Source: Trueperella sp.
GTDB lineage: Bacteria > Actinomycetota > Actinomycetes > Actinomycetales > Actinomycetaceae
DNA: 33,472 bases
Direction: 5' to 3'
NCBI GenBank assembly: GCA_022783305.1
Contig: JALEWQ010000104.1
Span: 1 to 33,472 of the forward strand
Shown: piece by piece, positions 24,001 through 32,476 of the stretch
Numbering within the stretch: the stretch's first letter is position 1
How the letters are laid out: every line of letters starts with the position of its first letter
Notes under the pieces: generated by a model
Databases searched by the model: none
The model's input: only the letters and a program-made list of their open reading frames with translations
What the model was told of the DNA's origin: nothing
Program-made: the position numbers and the translations under genes

Positions 24001-27000
24001 CTTCGTCGACGAGCCGCGCACGGAGCAGATGTCCGCCATCGAAAGCCTCATCAACGACGACGCCCCCGACTGGGCGGGCAAGCTCGCGCTCGCCGCGAAC
24101 TCGGTCAACGAGGCGAACAAGGCCGACTTCGTGGCGTTCAACTACGACTTCCTCAGCCAGGTCCCCGCGGACCTCGTGACCAAGCGCAAGGAGGAGGGCA
24201 AGGCCTCGCTGTTCTACACCTACTACAGCCCGCAACGCCCGAACGTCATCACGGCCTCGCCGCTGCAGTCGGGCCGCATGCTCGGCTGGATCGTCCAAAA
24301 GCGCAACCTCGACGGGTTCCTTCGCTGGACCTTCAACTCCTGGCCGACGGACGTCTACGCCAACTCGACCTTCCTCTACCACCAGGGCGACGAGTACCTC
24401 ATCTACCCCGGTGGCCGTGCGGGCGCCCCGGAGGCGGGCCCCGTGTCCTCGATGCGCTGGGAGGCATTCCTCGACGGCATCGACGACTCGGAGATCCTGC
24501 GCGAGGCGATGAACACCGACGACGTCGACGCGGCCGGCCTCCAGCACACGCTGACCGGCGTGGCGGACACCGACGCGGAGACGGCCCCCGCATGGGGCGC
24601 CATGGTGGGCGCCCGCTCGATCGCCCTCAACGCGATCGGCGAACAGAACGACCAAGCCGCGCGCATCAGCGCCTCCGCCAGCTCAGAACAGGTCTCCCCG
24701 GGTTCCCCGGTGAAGGTCACCGTCCAGATTCACGCCCCTCTCACCAGCGGGCTTGATCCGCTCACAGTGACGCCGACCGCGCCCGAGGGGTGGCAGATCA
24801 CCCCCGCCAACGTCACCACCTCCGCCATCGGCGCCAACCGCACCGCGAGCGCGGAGTTCTGGGTAGCCAACAACCGCGCCACCGGCGCGGGCACCGTCTC
24901 CTTCGCCACCACCGGCCCCGAGCTGGCCACCCAGGTGAACCTGACGGCGTCGGCAGGGACGTGCGTTCCGGCGTCGTTGGTGGGCGAGGCGTCCGCGAAC
25001 TCGGAGGAGTCCACCGCCGGCCTGCCGAACGAGGGCCCGATCTCCCTCGCCTTCGACGCCAACCCGGCGACCCACTGGCACTCGGCGTGGAACGGCCACG
25101 CCTACCCGATTCAGGCATGGTGGAAGACCGACGCCGCGCAGGGACAGGAACTGTGCGCTGTGCAGTACCAAAAGCGCCAGGCGGGCGTGAACGGCCACCC
25201 GTCCGAGGCCAAGATCTACACCTCGCCCGACGGGCAGGCATGGACCGAGGTCGCCACCGTCCACCCCGATAACTCCGCAGGGCTGCAGAACTTCGAGCTG
25301 CCCGCCGGCACCACCGGCCCCTGGGTGAAGTTCTCCGTGACCAACGCGGCGAGCACCGTGCCCGGCAAGTCGTTCGGCTCGGCCGCGGAGTTCGGCGCGG
25401 CCAAGCGTACCGTGTCGAATACTGCGCCGGCGATCTCCGACTCCATCATGGAGGGCACGGCAATCCAGAGCTACCAGATCCCGGACAACGGGATTAGCTA
25501 CCTGGTCAACGGCGTGGTGGCCGAGCCCGGCGTCTACCGGGCCGAGCCCGGCCAGCGCATCGAGGTCAAGATGAACGGGCTAGCCGAGCACGGTTACACG
25601 CTACCCGCGGATGCCCCCATCGACTGGGCCCACACCTTCCTCAAGGTCAGCGTCGATCCGATCGCGGTTCACCCCGGCGACGCGATCCCGGCCACGCCCC
25701 TGAAGGTGGCCGGCAACGGCGGCAAGCTCAGCGTTGAACTCGGCGATGGCGCGCCCGCGTGGCTCACCGTCTCCGAGGACGCCGCCCTGACGGGGACGGT
25801 CCCCGCGGACGCCGCGCCTGCACAGATTGAGGTGCCCGTGGTGGTCACCGAGGAGGTCGGCGCCCCGACGCTGCTCCCGAACATTGCGGGCACCTACACG
25901 GCGCGCGCCGCCGCGGTGATCACGATCCTGCCGGCGGAAACGGACCCCGAGGACCTGCCCAAGCTGGACGTCCTGCTCGCCGGCGCGCCGGTGGATGCGA
26001 GCGTCGGCACCGCCGCGACAAGCTACCCGCTCGACGCGATCGATGAGGACGCGAGCCCCGCCGAGTGGCCCGCGGGTACCACCTTCGCGCTCGCGGACGG
26101 CTCACCCGAGGGCGCGAGCATTGACCCGGCGACCGGCGCCGTGACCTTCACGCCCACCGCGCAAGACGCGGGCAGGGACGTGGGCATCGAGGTGACCATC
26201 GCCTACCCGCCGCTGAGCGTACACCCGGATTCGGCGACGTCGTTCAAGGTCATCTTCCGGGTGGCAAAGGCAGGCGAGCCGGGCGCGACCTGTTCGGCCG
26301 AGGAGTTCGCGGGCAGGGCGCCGGGCGCCACCAACCTCCTCGGGGAGGCGACCGGGGACCTGCTGGCCGACCTCTGGTCGCTCGACGCCGAGGGCAAGAT
26401 CCACTTCTACGCGAACTACGGCTCTGCCTTCGCCCATCAGTACGTGGCCCACTGCCCGGGAGCGCAGATCACCGCGATGACCGCCATCTCGGACGTCAAC
26501 GCCGATCGGCGCGCCGACCTGCTGCTTCGCCACGCGAACGGCGAGCTGTACTTCTACTACTCGCTCGGCCGCGGGCAACTGCAGCAGGGCATCAGGGCCG
26601 GCCACGGCTGGAACGGCATGGACAACATCGCATACGTGGGCAAGCTCGGCGCGGGCAATACGCAATACGTCGTCGCGCGGCAGGTCGCCACCGGTGACCT
26701 CTACCGCTACGAGGTGACCCGCGAGGGCCTGGCAAACGGCACGAAGATCGGCCACGGCTGGCAGGAGATGACGAACGTCGTCGGCGTCGGCCAGTTCGTC
26801 GGCGACGGTTACCCGGACGTTATCGCGACGCGCTCGGACGGAAAGCTGTTCGTCTTCGCCGGCACCCGAGGCGGCGGCCTGGTGAGCGCGGGCCAGATTG
26901 GCCACGGCTGGTCGAGCTTCGGGGTGGTAGCCTCGCCGGGCGACGTGAATGGGGACGGCGCCTACGACCTGGTTGCCATCCGCAACGACGGGAGGCTGTT

Positions 27001-27082
27001 CCTCTACAACAACCAGCGCGGGTATTTCGCCACCGGCGCCCCGATCGGGCACGGCTGGAGCTCCGTGAAGCTGGTGAGTTAG
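21071..27082 (+). CDS. Secreted multidomain sialidase with GH123-like domain and FG-GAP-like repeats
   Basis: This is a 2003-residue exported glycan-degrading protein. A signal peptide covers 1-32. A GH33 exo-sialidase propeller covers about 40-398: Arg57 in YRIP, Asp74, Glu249, Arg260, a later Arg (324/325) and nucleophile Tyr382, with Asp boxes at 93-100, 163-170, 225-232, 271-278 and a variant CDDGATW (333-339). Ig-like domains follow (408-505, 511-640). About 800-1210 resembles GH123/DUF4091, with Asp980-Glu981 in FVDEPR and the GWIVQKRNLDGFLRWTFNSW stretch. About 1297-1445 is an F5/8 type C module, then Ig/Rib-like linkers, then FG-GAP-like repeats with GHGW every 49-50 residues. AGGGGAG (21061-21067) sets the start. 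No LPXTG motif is seen. It probably removes sialic acid, and perhaps GalNAc, from host glycans. Confidence 0.92.
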   Translation: MNGIRRLLGVGLTASVALAGLLAVPLAPAALSDEGPVGEMVTIAKWHDDIPGGVKYRIPALTQAPNGDLLAIFDMRPNQDDLASNIGVVMRRSKDEGQTWGPIQTIRYETGKRGNGDPSVLVDRATGRIFVFYAGSENQGFGGASAGNSASDPNTMKVAYSYSDDNGATWRHRDITEDVKPADWAGIFAASGEGIQVRSGAHKGRLIQQFVTRAAGRNANVSLFSDDDGASWQFGTPFATYGDENKVVELSDGTLMMSARVGGGMRGVAYSSDGGQTWGNAHTDGQQVDPTSNGTILRLYPDAAAGDPKSKMLMLLNSDDPNIRRNGTAKVSCDDGATWPGRVTIEADESEYITGTPIYRNGEATGKVGVLLERDGYTTMAYTSVDTTAMMVCAPISAKQGQAETTPRNRITVTAGERFTLPLTITNQGTDQLAPGTLSVTGYDKSEWTATDTADVGPIAAGESADVDVALNVPDTLLGERTLVATYAVGGKTSQQYVYVNVTGEAGTPTPKVLVEPYLDATYEDGSKIWRPGVTPQEGPLGDIAVPWVRVTNVGNVPVRNVQLNYATNYCRQDSMAPGTKILPNSAYNPGICWSRNDMRHVITAEDVERGYWEQEFYATFTYDGQQYESNRETVRLDLSDATINASGVGADEARVYLPTGDFQSSSFTRMPEAQPDSWILPSGHDLGLEMAKDNRTSAQLVVVSPTAGQLTAEVSPAEGIEWEVSYPDRIVNSDQGTLQAGSTLDPLRTAAPTVEANTNQAVWFVAHVAPDAAAGVISQTITLKLDGLVIANYPVKVSVRDAQLLDRAARPFVLDLWWHPDAIADWYGVEPWSEEHFALMKPYLAELAEAQQDVVNVAIVHDPWYLPDSNHPQTASHYNSTVEWRWDGQRYSFDFDVFDRVVAAHAEAGITGPIHAFSIKGFRQDRLIYYDDTQGGKLVSKTIALGGDEYRAAWSAFLAAFEQHLKDNGWFERASLFVDEPRTEQMSAIESLINDDAPDWAGKLALAANSVNEANKADFVAFNYDFLSQVPADLVTKRKEEGKASLFYTYYSPQRPNVITASPLQSGRMLGWIVQKRNLDGFLRWTFNSWPTDVYANSTFLYHQGDEYLIYPGGRAGAPEAGPVSSMRWEAFLDGIDDSEILREAMNTDDVDAAGLQHTLTGVADTDAETAPAWGAMVGARSIALNAIGEQNDQAARISASASSEQVSPGSPVKVTVQIHAPLTSGLDPLTVTPTAPEGWQITPANVTTSAIGANRTASAEFWVANNRATGAGTVSFATTGPELATQVNLTASAGTCVPASLVGEASANSEESTAGLPNEGPISLAFDANPATHWHSAWNGHAYPIQAWWKTDAAQGQELCAVQYQKRQAGVNGHPSEAKIYTSPDGQAWTEVATVHPDNSAGLQNFELPAGTTGPWVKFSVTNAASTVPGKSFGSAAEFGAAKRTVSNTAPAISDSIMEGTAIQSYQIPDNGISYLVNGVVAEPGVYRAEPGQRIEVKMNGLAEHGYTLPADAPIDWAHTFLKVSVDPIAVHPGDAIPATPLKVAGNGGKLSVELGDGAPAWLTVSEDAALTGTVPADAAPAQIEVPVVVTEEVGAPTLLPNIAGTYTARAAAVITILPAETDPEDLPKLDVLLAGAPVDASVGTAATSYPLDAIDEDASPAEWPAGTTFALADGSPEGASIDPATGAVTFTPTAQDAGRDVGIEVTIAYPPLSVHPDSATSFKVIFRVAKAGEPGATCSAEEFAGRAPGATNLLGEATGDLLADLWSLDAEGKIHFYANYGSAFAHQYVAHCPGAQITAMTAISDVNADRRADLLLRHANGELYFYYSLGRGQLQQGIRAGHGWNGMDNIAYVGKLGAGNTQYVVARQVATGDLYRYEVTREGLANGTKIGHGWQEMTNVVGVGQFVGDGYPDVIATRSDGKLFVFAGTRGGGLVSAGQIGHGWSSFGVVASPGDVNGDGAYDLVAIRNDGRLFLYNNQRGYFATGAPIGHGWSSVKLVS
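26450..27073 (+). repeat. Four about 50-residue FG-GAP/VCBS-like repeats in the sialidase C-terminus
   Basis: The codons for GHGW begin at 26600, 26750, 26900 and 27047, giving periods of 150, 150 and 147 bases. Each unit has a calcium-loop-like DVNxDxxxDL or related stretch, then a short beta hairpin (GRLFLYN type), then IGHGW. Such propeller repeats usually mediate surface or glycan attachment in actinobacterial exoproteins. Confidence 0.8.
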
Positions 27083-27085
27083 CCC

Positions 27086-27101
27086 GGGCCGGGGCCGGCC
27101 C
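27086..27101. terminator. Short GC hairpin between the convergent sialidase and flippase genes
   Basis: GGGCC (27086-27090) can pair with GGCCC (27097-27101). The two convergent genes are only 20 bases apart, so this small stem is the only visible candidate for a shared end signal. It lacks a T-tract. Confidence 0.35.
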
Positions 27102-27102
27102 G

Positions 27103-29778
27103 CTAGACGATGTTGCGCTTCTGCGCGATCTGCAGCGCCACCCACCCGAGCGGCACGCGGCCCCAGAAGGTGAAGAGGCGGTAGAGCACAGCGGTCGAAA
27201 ACGCGATGGAGGAGGGCACGCCCGCGATGACGAGGCCGCCCGTCAGCGCCGCCTCGACCGGACCGATACCGCCCGGCGAAGGAACCACAGAGCCCACCGA
27301 GTTCGAGATCAGATAGGTCACGGCGAGGGTGATGATCGGCAACTCGTAGCCAAACGACTTCAGGGCGAACCCGAAGCAGGCGATGAACGCCACGGACATG
27401 AGCATCGAGCCGGTGGCCCCCAGCAGGATGCGGGTGGGGTGGGTGAACAGCCACACGAAGCGCGGCCAGACCTGGTTGACGGTGGGACGAATCTTCGCCA
27501 TCACCCAGCGCCGCAGCTGCGGAATACCCCCGACGATCCCGCCGACCACCACGATGATCGCGAGCGCGATCTGGATCGTGCCCGAAGGCAGGGACAGATT
27601 GCCGAAGTCGCCGGTGAAGAGGGACAGCACCACGAGCAGGGCGATCGTCACCACGAACTGGCCCACCTGCATCGCAGAGACGGTGGCGACGGCGGCGGGT
27701 GTGGAGACGTTCTTCTTCTGCAGGAAACGCAGGTTGATGGCGGCCGGCCCGATGCCGGCGGGCGCCACGAGGGTGACCACGGAGGCCGCCACCTGCACGA
27801 GCAACGCCTCCCGGTAGGGCACGGGCTCCTTGGAAAAGGCGGTCAGCGTGACAGCCACACCCGCATACGTGCCGAGCCCGAACAGGAACGAAATCACCAT
27901 CCACCACGGGTTGGCGCCGAGGATAGCGGTGCGCAGATCGTCGAAGTTGAGGGAGCCGAAGAGGATGATCAGCGCGATGCCACCGATGGCGACGGTCGCG
28001 ATTGTCTTGAGGGAGAAGCGCTGGTATTCGACGGTCTGCAGGTTGGAGGCGTCGGGAATCTCGGCGGCGAGGGCGTCGCGCAAATCCTGCAACTGTTTCT
28101 TCTCAAGCGCAGCCTTCGTGGCCTGGGGAAGGATGGTGGTCTGGAGGAAGGGCGCGATGGAGGCCACCGCCGTCGTCGGAAGGTTACGGTTCGCCGAGGC
28201 GACGGCACGCGCGACGCCGACGACCCCGGCCAGCATCGCGACCGTCTGGGCCAGGTCGACCTGTCGGGCGGTGTCGGTGGACAGGACGGAGGCGTGCTGC
28301 CAGTTGGCCACGTGCAGGCCCATCGGGGTGACCTTGACGTAGCTGGCGTGCATGTTGCCGTGCGACATGCCGTTGCGGTGAGCGAGGTTGAGCTCGTGCC
28401 AGAGGTGGTCGAGGTCGTCGTCGGTGATTGAATCGGGGTCGGCGTCCTTCAGGAGCGGGTCTGCGGTGGCGAGATCGGCCACGAGGATGGAGGAGTCGAG
28501 CCCGGCGATCGTGGAGGAGGCGCGGTCCGCGACCCCGATCTGCTCGGCGCGCATCTGGGCCAGCAGCATCTGCTCGGCGGTGGCCTCCAGGGTGCGGCGC
28601 GTCTGGCGGATCGCGGTGCGCAGGCTGATACGGGCCCACACGTCGTCGAGGAAGGACAGGATCTGGCGATCGTTATCGAGCACCTTGAGGTGGAAGGCCC
28701 GCCCGTGGATGTCCGTGGCGATGTAGTTGCGGGAGACCGCCGACGGCCGAGTGGTCGGGTAGCGTGCAATTGTCTGCGCGCGCAGGGCGTAGGAGTCGAC
28801 GTCGGTGACCTCGCGCTCGTCGCCGGGCATCGTGAGGTTGTCAATCTCGTCGATGAGGGTGGCGGTCTCGGTGTCGGCGTCGTCGCTGTCGGGGTCCAAG
28901 ATCTTGCGGATCTGTTCGAGGCCGGCGAGGTTGGTGTGCCCGATGGGGGAGGAGGTGGTGACGTCGATGGCCTGGAGCATCGAATCGCCGGTGAGGTCGT
29001 CGATGCGGACGGCGGTGACGACGTCGATCCCGGCGCGGCGTATCATCGCCACGAATCTGGCGCCGACCGTGCGATCGGGGGCGCCACCCACAATGTAGCG
29101 GGTCAGGAGGCCGGCGAGGACACCGATGAGGATGGTGAACAGGGCGCCGGAGAGGTTCTGGTTGCCGCGCAGGATCGACAGGACGAGCGCGATGCTGAGC
29201 AGCCACCAGCCCGTGCGCGTGATCCGGGAGCCCTTGGAGGACCCGGAGACGGTGAGCATCGTGGCCAGGAGAGCGACATAGGGCACGGCAACGATGAGCG
29301 ACTGGCCCGGGACGGGCTCAGAGAGTGCGTCGAACAGGTCGGAGCTGGGCAACCACTTGGCGCCCATCCACACCACGAGGGCGGAAATGCCGACGGCGGC
29401 GCCCGAGCCCACCAGGGTCGTGAAGAGGGCGCGCCAACGTTTGCGGAGCACCATCTCGCCGAGGATGAGGATCGGCAGGAAGAAGGACATGAGGCCTTCG
29501 AGGGCGTTGATCGGCAGGGCGAGGATCGTGGTGAGGATGCCGCTGGCGGCCCGCCGCACGTCCTGGGCGACGGCGATGGTGGTGGTCTTGGCGTAGACGG
29601 AGACGAGGATGACGAACGCGATCCCGACCACGCACAGTACCGCGCCAAAGAGGTCGGCGGGGTTGCGTACCCAGCTCGGCTGGGAGTCGATGAGGAGAAC
29701 CTCCCGCTCGGGGGTTCGCCCTGCCGCGGCGCGGTTGTCTGGTTTGTGCTGGGCCGTCACATCATCGATCCTACTCAT
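27103..29778 (-). CDS. Large membrane protein: N-terminal membrane region, degenerate kinase-like domain, LPG-synthase-type (YbhN/UPF0104) C-terminal domain
   Basis: This is an 892-residue polytopic membrane protein. Residues about 40-240 hold six or so hydrophobic segments. Residues about 250-600 are soluble and resemble an aminoglycoside-phosphotransferase/ABC1-type kinase. However, the catalytic motif reads HGNMHASY (473-480) instead of HGDLHxGN, and the second Asp motif reads ANWQHA (Asn492), so it is probably a pseudokinase. About 620-885 is the flippase-like LPG synthase membrane domain, with PAGIGPAAINLRFLQKK, SVGSVVPSPGGIGPVEAAL and a conserved YRLFTFWGRVPLGW. Related domains translocate lipids in MprF. 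I chose the ATG at 29778 because the 26 extra codons to 29856 run through a large inverted repeat. Function in lipid or surface modification is inferred. Confidence 0.8.
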   Translation of the reverse strand: MSRIDDVTAQHKPDNRAAAGRTPEREVLLIDSQPSWVRNPADLFGAVLCVVGIAFVILVSVYAKTTTIAVAQDVRRAASGILTTILALPINALEGLMSFFLPILILGEMVLRKRWRALFTTLVGSGAAVGISALVVWMGAKWLPSSDLFDALSEPVPGQSLIVAVPYVALLATMLTVSGSSKGSRITRTGWWLLSIALVLSILRGNQNLSGALFTILIGVLAGLLTRYIVGGAPDRTVGARFVAMIRRAGIDVVTAVRIDDLTGDSMLQAIDVTTSSPIGHTNLAGLEQIRKILDPDSDDADTETATLIDEIDNLTMPGDEREVTDVDSYALRAQTIARYPTTRPSAVSRNYIATDIHGRAFHLKVLDNDRQILSFLDDVWARISLRTAIRQTRRTLEATAEQMLLAQMRAEQIGVADRASSTIAGLDSSILVADLATADPLLKDADPDSITDDDLDHLWHELNLAHRNGMSHGNMHASYVKVTPMGLHVANWQHASVLSTDTARQVDLAQTVAMLAGVVGVARAVASANRNLPTTAVASIAPFLQTTILPQATKAALEKKQLQDLRDALAAEIPDASNLQTVEYQRFSLKTIATVAIGGIALIILFGSLNFDDLRTAILGANPWWMVISFLFGLGTYAGVAVTLTAFSKEPVPYREALLVQVAASVVTLVAPAGIGPAAINLRFLQKKNVSTPAAVATVSAMQVGQFVVTIALLVVLSLFTGDFGNLSLPSGTIQIALAIIVVVGGIVGGIPQLRRWVMAKIRPTVNQVWPRFVWLFTHPTRILLGATGSMLMSVAFIACFGFALKSFGYELPIITLAVTYLISNSVGSVVPSPGGIGPVEAALTGGLVIAGVPSSIAFSTAVLYRLFTFWGRVPLGWVALQIAQKRNIV

Positions 29779-29814
29779 GTGGACGGCTCCGGCTCCACTT
29801 CGTGGGGTGCGTCG

Positions 29815-29867
29815 GTGCCCGTCCGATGCGGTGGCCGCATCGGGCAGGCACCGCATCGGACGGGCAC
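29815..29867. repeat. 19-bp inverted repeat with a competing internal hairpin
   Basis: The arms 29815-29833 and 29849-29867 are exact reverse complements with a 15-base loop. The loop contains a second copy of CCGCATCGG (29835-29843; the other copy is 29851-29859). Therefore CCGATGCGG (29823-29831) can pair with either, forming mutually exclusive hairpins. It lies four bases past the copA stop and 37 bases before the flippase start, on the minus strand. It could be the copA terminator or an attenuator for the flippase gene. Confidence 0.8.
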
Positions 29868-29871
29868 GCGG

Positions 29872-32148
29872 TCAGGCGTTGCGCAGGCGGAGCGAATTGC
29901 CCACCACGATCACCGACGAACTCGCCATCGCGAACGCCGCGATGCCGGGCACGATCACGCCGAACACCGCCAGCGGGATCGCGATGACGTTGTAGGCAAA
30001 AGCCCAGGCCAGGTTCTCCTTGATGATCTGCAGCGTGCGGGCGGAGACCCGCAGCGAGTTCGGGATGGCCCGGATATCGGAGTTGACGATCGTGATGTCT
30101 GCGGCGGCCTTGGCCACGTCGGTGCCCGAGCCCATCGCGATGGAGAGGTCGGCGGCGGCGAGGGCCGCGGCGTCGTTGACGCCATCGCCCACCATCGCAA
30201 CCTTCCTGCCCGCGTCCTGAAGCTCCTTGAGCACCTCGACCTTCTGCTCGGGCAGCACCTCGGCGCGCACGTCCGCGATGCCGAGCTCGGCGGCGACGGT
30301 GGCGGCGGCGAGCGCGTTATCGCCGGTGACGAGCACGGGGGTCAGTCCGCGCTCGCGCAACGCAGCCAGGGTCTGGGCGGCCTCGGGCCGGATCGTGTCG
30401 CGCACGGCGATGAGGCCCATCCCGCGCCCGGCCTTCGTCACGACGACGACGCTTGCTCCTGTCCGCGCCAACGCCTGCGCCCGGTCGGTCAGCTCGGGGC
30501 TGACGTGGTCGGCAAGCCAGCTCAGGCGGCCGGCGGCGACGGGTTCGCCGCCGGCCGTGCCCGCGACTCCCTTGCCGGCATGGTTCGCGAAATCGGAGAC
30601 GGCGGTGGGGGTGATCCCGCGCTCACGGGCGGCGCGCACGATCGCCTGTGCGATGGGGTGCTCGGAGTGGGCCTCGAGCCCGGCTGCCAGCGCAAGGACG
30701 GCGTCCTCGGCGCCAGACGTGCCCTCGGCGCCAGAAGTGCCCGCGGTCTCCACCTCGCTCACCGACATGACGCCGCTGGTCAGGGTGCCGGTCTTGTCCA
30801 GCATGATGGTGTCAACGGCGTGGGCGCCCTCGAGCACCTCCGGGCCGCGGATGAGCGCGCCGAGGCGGGAGAGTCGGCCGGAGCCGACCAGTAACGCCGT
30901 CGGGGTCGCCAGGCCCAGCGCGCACGGGCACGCCACCACCAGCACGGTGATCGCGGAGGCGAGCGCCATCTCGGCGTTGTCGGTGAACACGCGCACGCCG
31001 AACGTGGCTAGCGCGATCAGAATAACGACGGGGACGAAGACGGCCGAGATCCGGTCGGCGATCCGCTGCACGGGCGCCTTGCCGGTCTGCGCCTCGGCGA
31101 GGAGGCGACCCATGTGGGCCAGCGTCGTGTCTTCCCCCACGCGCGTGGCGCGCACCTCGAGCGAGCCGTGCGTATTGAGGGTAGCCCCGGTGACGTCGTC
31201 GCCCACGCCCACGTCGACCGGCAGGGACTCCCCGGTCACGAGCGAGGCGTCGATGGAGGAGGAACCCGCCACGATGACGCCGTCGGTGGCCACGGTCTCG
31301 CCGGGACGCACCCGGAACACGTCCCCCACCTGCACCTGCGAGACGGGCACAACCCGCTCCACCGGCTCATCGGAGCCCGCGCGTCGCACGAGGAGCGCCT
31401 CGGAGGCGCCGAGCTCAAGCAGGGAGCGCAGGGCGTCGCCGGCGGAGCGGCGCGAACGGGCCTCCAGCCAGCGGCCGATCAGCAGGAAGGTCACGATCAT
31501 CGCGCTGGTCTCGAAGTACAGGTGTGGCGCGGCGGCGTGGCCCAAACCGTGGATGCCGGTCATCTGCATGGTGTAGCCGATGCGGCCGGCCCCGCCCAGC
31601 GTCAGCGCCCACAGCGACCAGCCCATGGAGGCCAGCACGCCGAGGGAGACGAGGGTGTCCATCGTCGACGAGCCGTAGCGTGCCGCGCGGAATGCGGCAC
31701 GGTGGAAGGGCCAACCGCACCAGAACGCCACCACCAGCGACAGGGCGCCGATCACCCACTGCCAGCCAGGAAACTGGAGGGCGGGAATCATTGACAGCCC
31801 AACCACCGGCACCGACAGGATCGCGGAGACCACGAAGCGGCGCCACAGATCCGCCACCCGCGCCTTCGCGGCTGCTTCCGCGGCGGCCTCGGCGGCCTGG
31901 ATCATCTCGGCGTCGGGCGCGTCGCCGGTGCGGCTGATCACCGACGCGTCATAGCCGGCCTTGACGACGGTGCCGACCAGGTCCTCATTCGACAGGTCGG
32001 CGGCCGAGCCGTCGAGCTCGACGTGGGCCCGCTCGGTGGCCAGGTTGACCACCGCCGTCACCCCGGGGACCTTGTTGAGCTTCTTCTCTACGCGCGCCAC
32101 GCAGGAAGCGCAGGTCATCCCGCGCACGGCGAGGTCAACTTCAATCAT
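29872..32148 (-). CDS. copA: Copper-exporting P1B-type ATPase
   Basis: This membrane ATPase pumps Cu(I) out of the cell. It has 758 residues. One N-terminal heavy-metal-associated domain has GMTCASC (Cys13, Cys16). Eight membrane helices include the metal-transfer CPC (Cys407-Cys409 in VVACPCALGLATP). The actuator TGES is at 305-308. The phosphorylated Asp451 is in DKTGTLT, His497 is in SEHPIA, and the hinge GDGVND is followed by YN and MxxSS (MASSS) in the last two helices, the pattern of Cu(I) pumps. A tandem GTSGAE pair lies at 470-481, soon after the phosphorylation site. The start overlaps the copZ stop by one base, so the pair is co-translated. Confidence 0.96.
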   Translation of the reverse strand: MIEVDLAVRGMTCASCVARVEKKLNKVPGVTAVVNLATERAHVELDGSAADLSNEDLVGTVVKAGYDASVISRTGDAPDAEMIQAAEAAAEAAAKARVADLWRRFVVSAILSVPVVGLSMIPALQFPGWQWVIGALSLVVAFWCGWPFHRAAFRAARYGSSTMDTLVSLGVLASMGWSLWALTLGGAGRIGYTMQMTGIHGLGHAAAPHLYFETSAMIVTFLLIGRWLEARSRRSAGDALRSLLELGASEALLVRRAGSDEPVERVVPVSQVQVGDVFRVRPGETVATDGVIVAGSSSIDASLVTGESLPVDVGVGDDVTGATLNTHGSLEVRATRVGEDTTLAHMGRLLAEAQTGKAPVQRIADRISAVFVPVVILIALATFGVRVFTDNAEMALASAITVLVVACPCALGLATPTALLVGSGRLSRLGALIRGPEVLEGAHAVDTIMLDKTGTLTSGVMSVSEVETAGTSGAEGTSGAEDAVLALAAGLEAHSEHPIAQAIVRAARERGITPTAVSDFANHAGKGVAGTAGGEPVAAGRLSWLADHVSPELTDRAQALARTGASVVVVTKAGRGMGLIAVRDTIRPEAAQTLAALRERGLTPVLVTGDNALAAATVAAELGIADVRAEVLPEQKVEVLKELQDAGRKVAMVGDGVNDAAALAAADLSIAMGSGTDVAKAAADITIVNSDIRAIPNSLRVSARTLQIIKENLAWAFAYNVIAIPLAVFGVIVPGIAAFAMASSSVIVVGNSLRLRNA

Positions 32149-32372
32149 CAGCGGACGATCTCGACGACGGTGTAGTTGCCCGCCTCGTCGACGGCCTCAC
32201 GCAGCGCGTCGTCGGAGACCTCGGCGGAGGTTGCGAGGCGAACCTCGGAGGTGCCCTTCGGATCGAGGGTCACGTCGACGGAATCGACGCCGGGCAGCTC
32301 CATGAGCTCCTCGGTGACGTGGGCGACGCAGTGATTGCAGGTCATTCCGTTGACCTTAAGGGTGGTGGACAT
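32148..32372 (-). CDS. copZ: Copper chaperone, heavy-metal-associated domain protein
   Basis: This is a 74-residue single-domain copper carrier with the Cu(I) motif GMTCNHC (Cys12, Cys15) and the usual ferredoxin-like pattern VAHVTEELMELPGVDSVDV. It hands Cu(I) to the CopA pump encoded directly downstream, with a one-base overlap. I chose the ATG at 32372 because AAAGG lies just upstream on the minus strand. An in-frame extension to 32507 has no family similarity and runs through the promoter region. Confidence 0.95.
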   Translation of the reverse strand: MSTTLKVNGMTCNHCVAHVTEELMELPGVDSVDVTLDPKGTSEVRLATSAEVSDDALREAVDEAGNYTVVEIVR

Positions 32373-32389
32373 GGCAAACCTTTCACTCG

Positions 32390-32461
32390 GTGTCATTCGC
32401 GTTGACACTGAGGCCAACGACGCCGGGTGCGGGTTTATTCCAGCGGGCCGCTCCGGGGCAA
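32390..32461 (-). promoter_or_regulatory. Candidate copZ-copA promoter and dyad
   Basis: Read on the minus strand, TTGCCC (32461-32456) and AATAAA (32439-32434) could be -35 and -10 boxes, 16 bases apart. A dyad GTGTCA-N7-TGACAC (32390-32395/32403-32408) lies between these and the start codon and might bind a copper regulator. No CsoR or CueR gene is in the window. Confidence 0.35.
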
Positions 32462-32476
32462 GGCTGGGTGCGCCGC

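Noticed and set aside
27020..27082. LPXTG sortase anchor at the sialidase C-terminus
   Set aside because: The protein ends in GHGWSSVKLVS with no LPXTG, hydrophobic segment or basic tail.
28690..30894. 734-codon plus-strand open frame opposite the flippase and copA genes
   Set aside because: It spans the antisense of two genes and the hairpin between them, with Gly/Asp/Arg-rich shadow composition.
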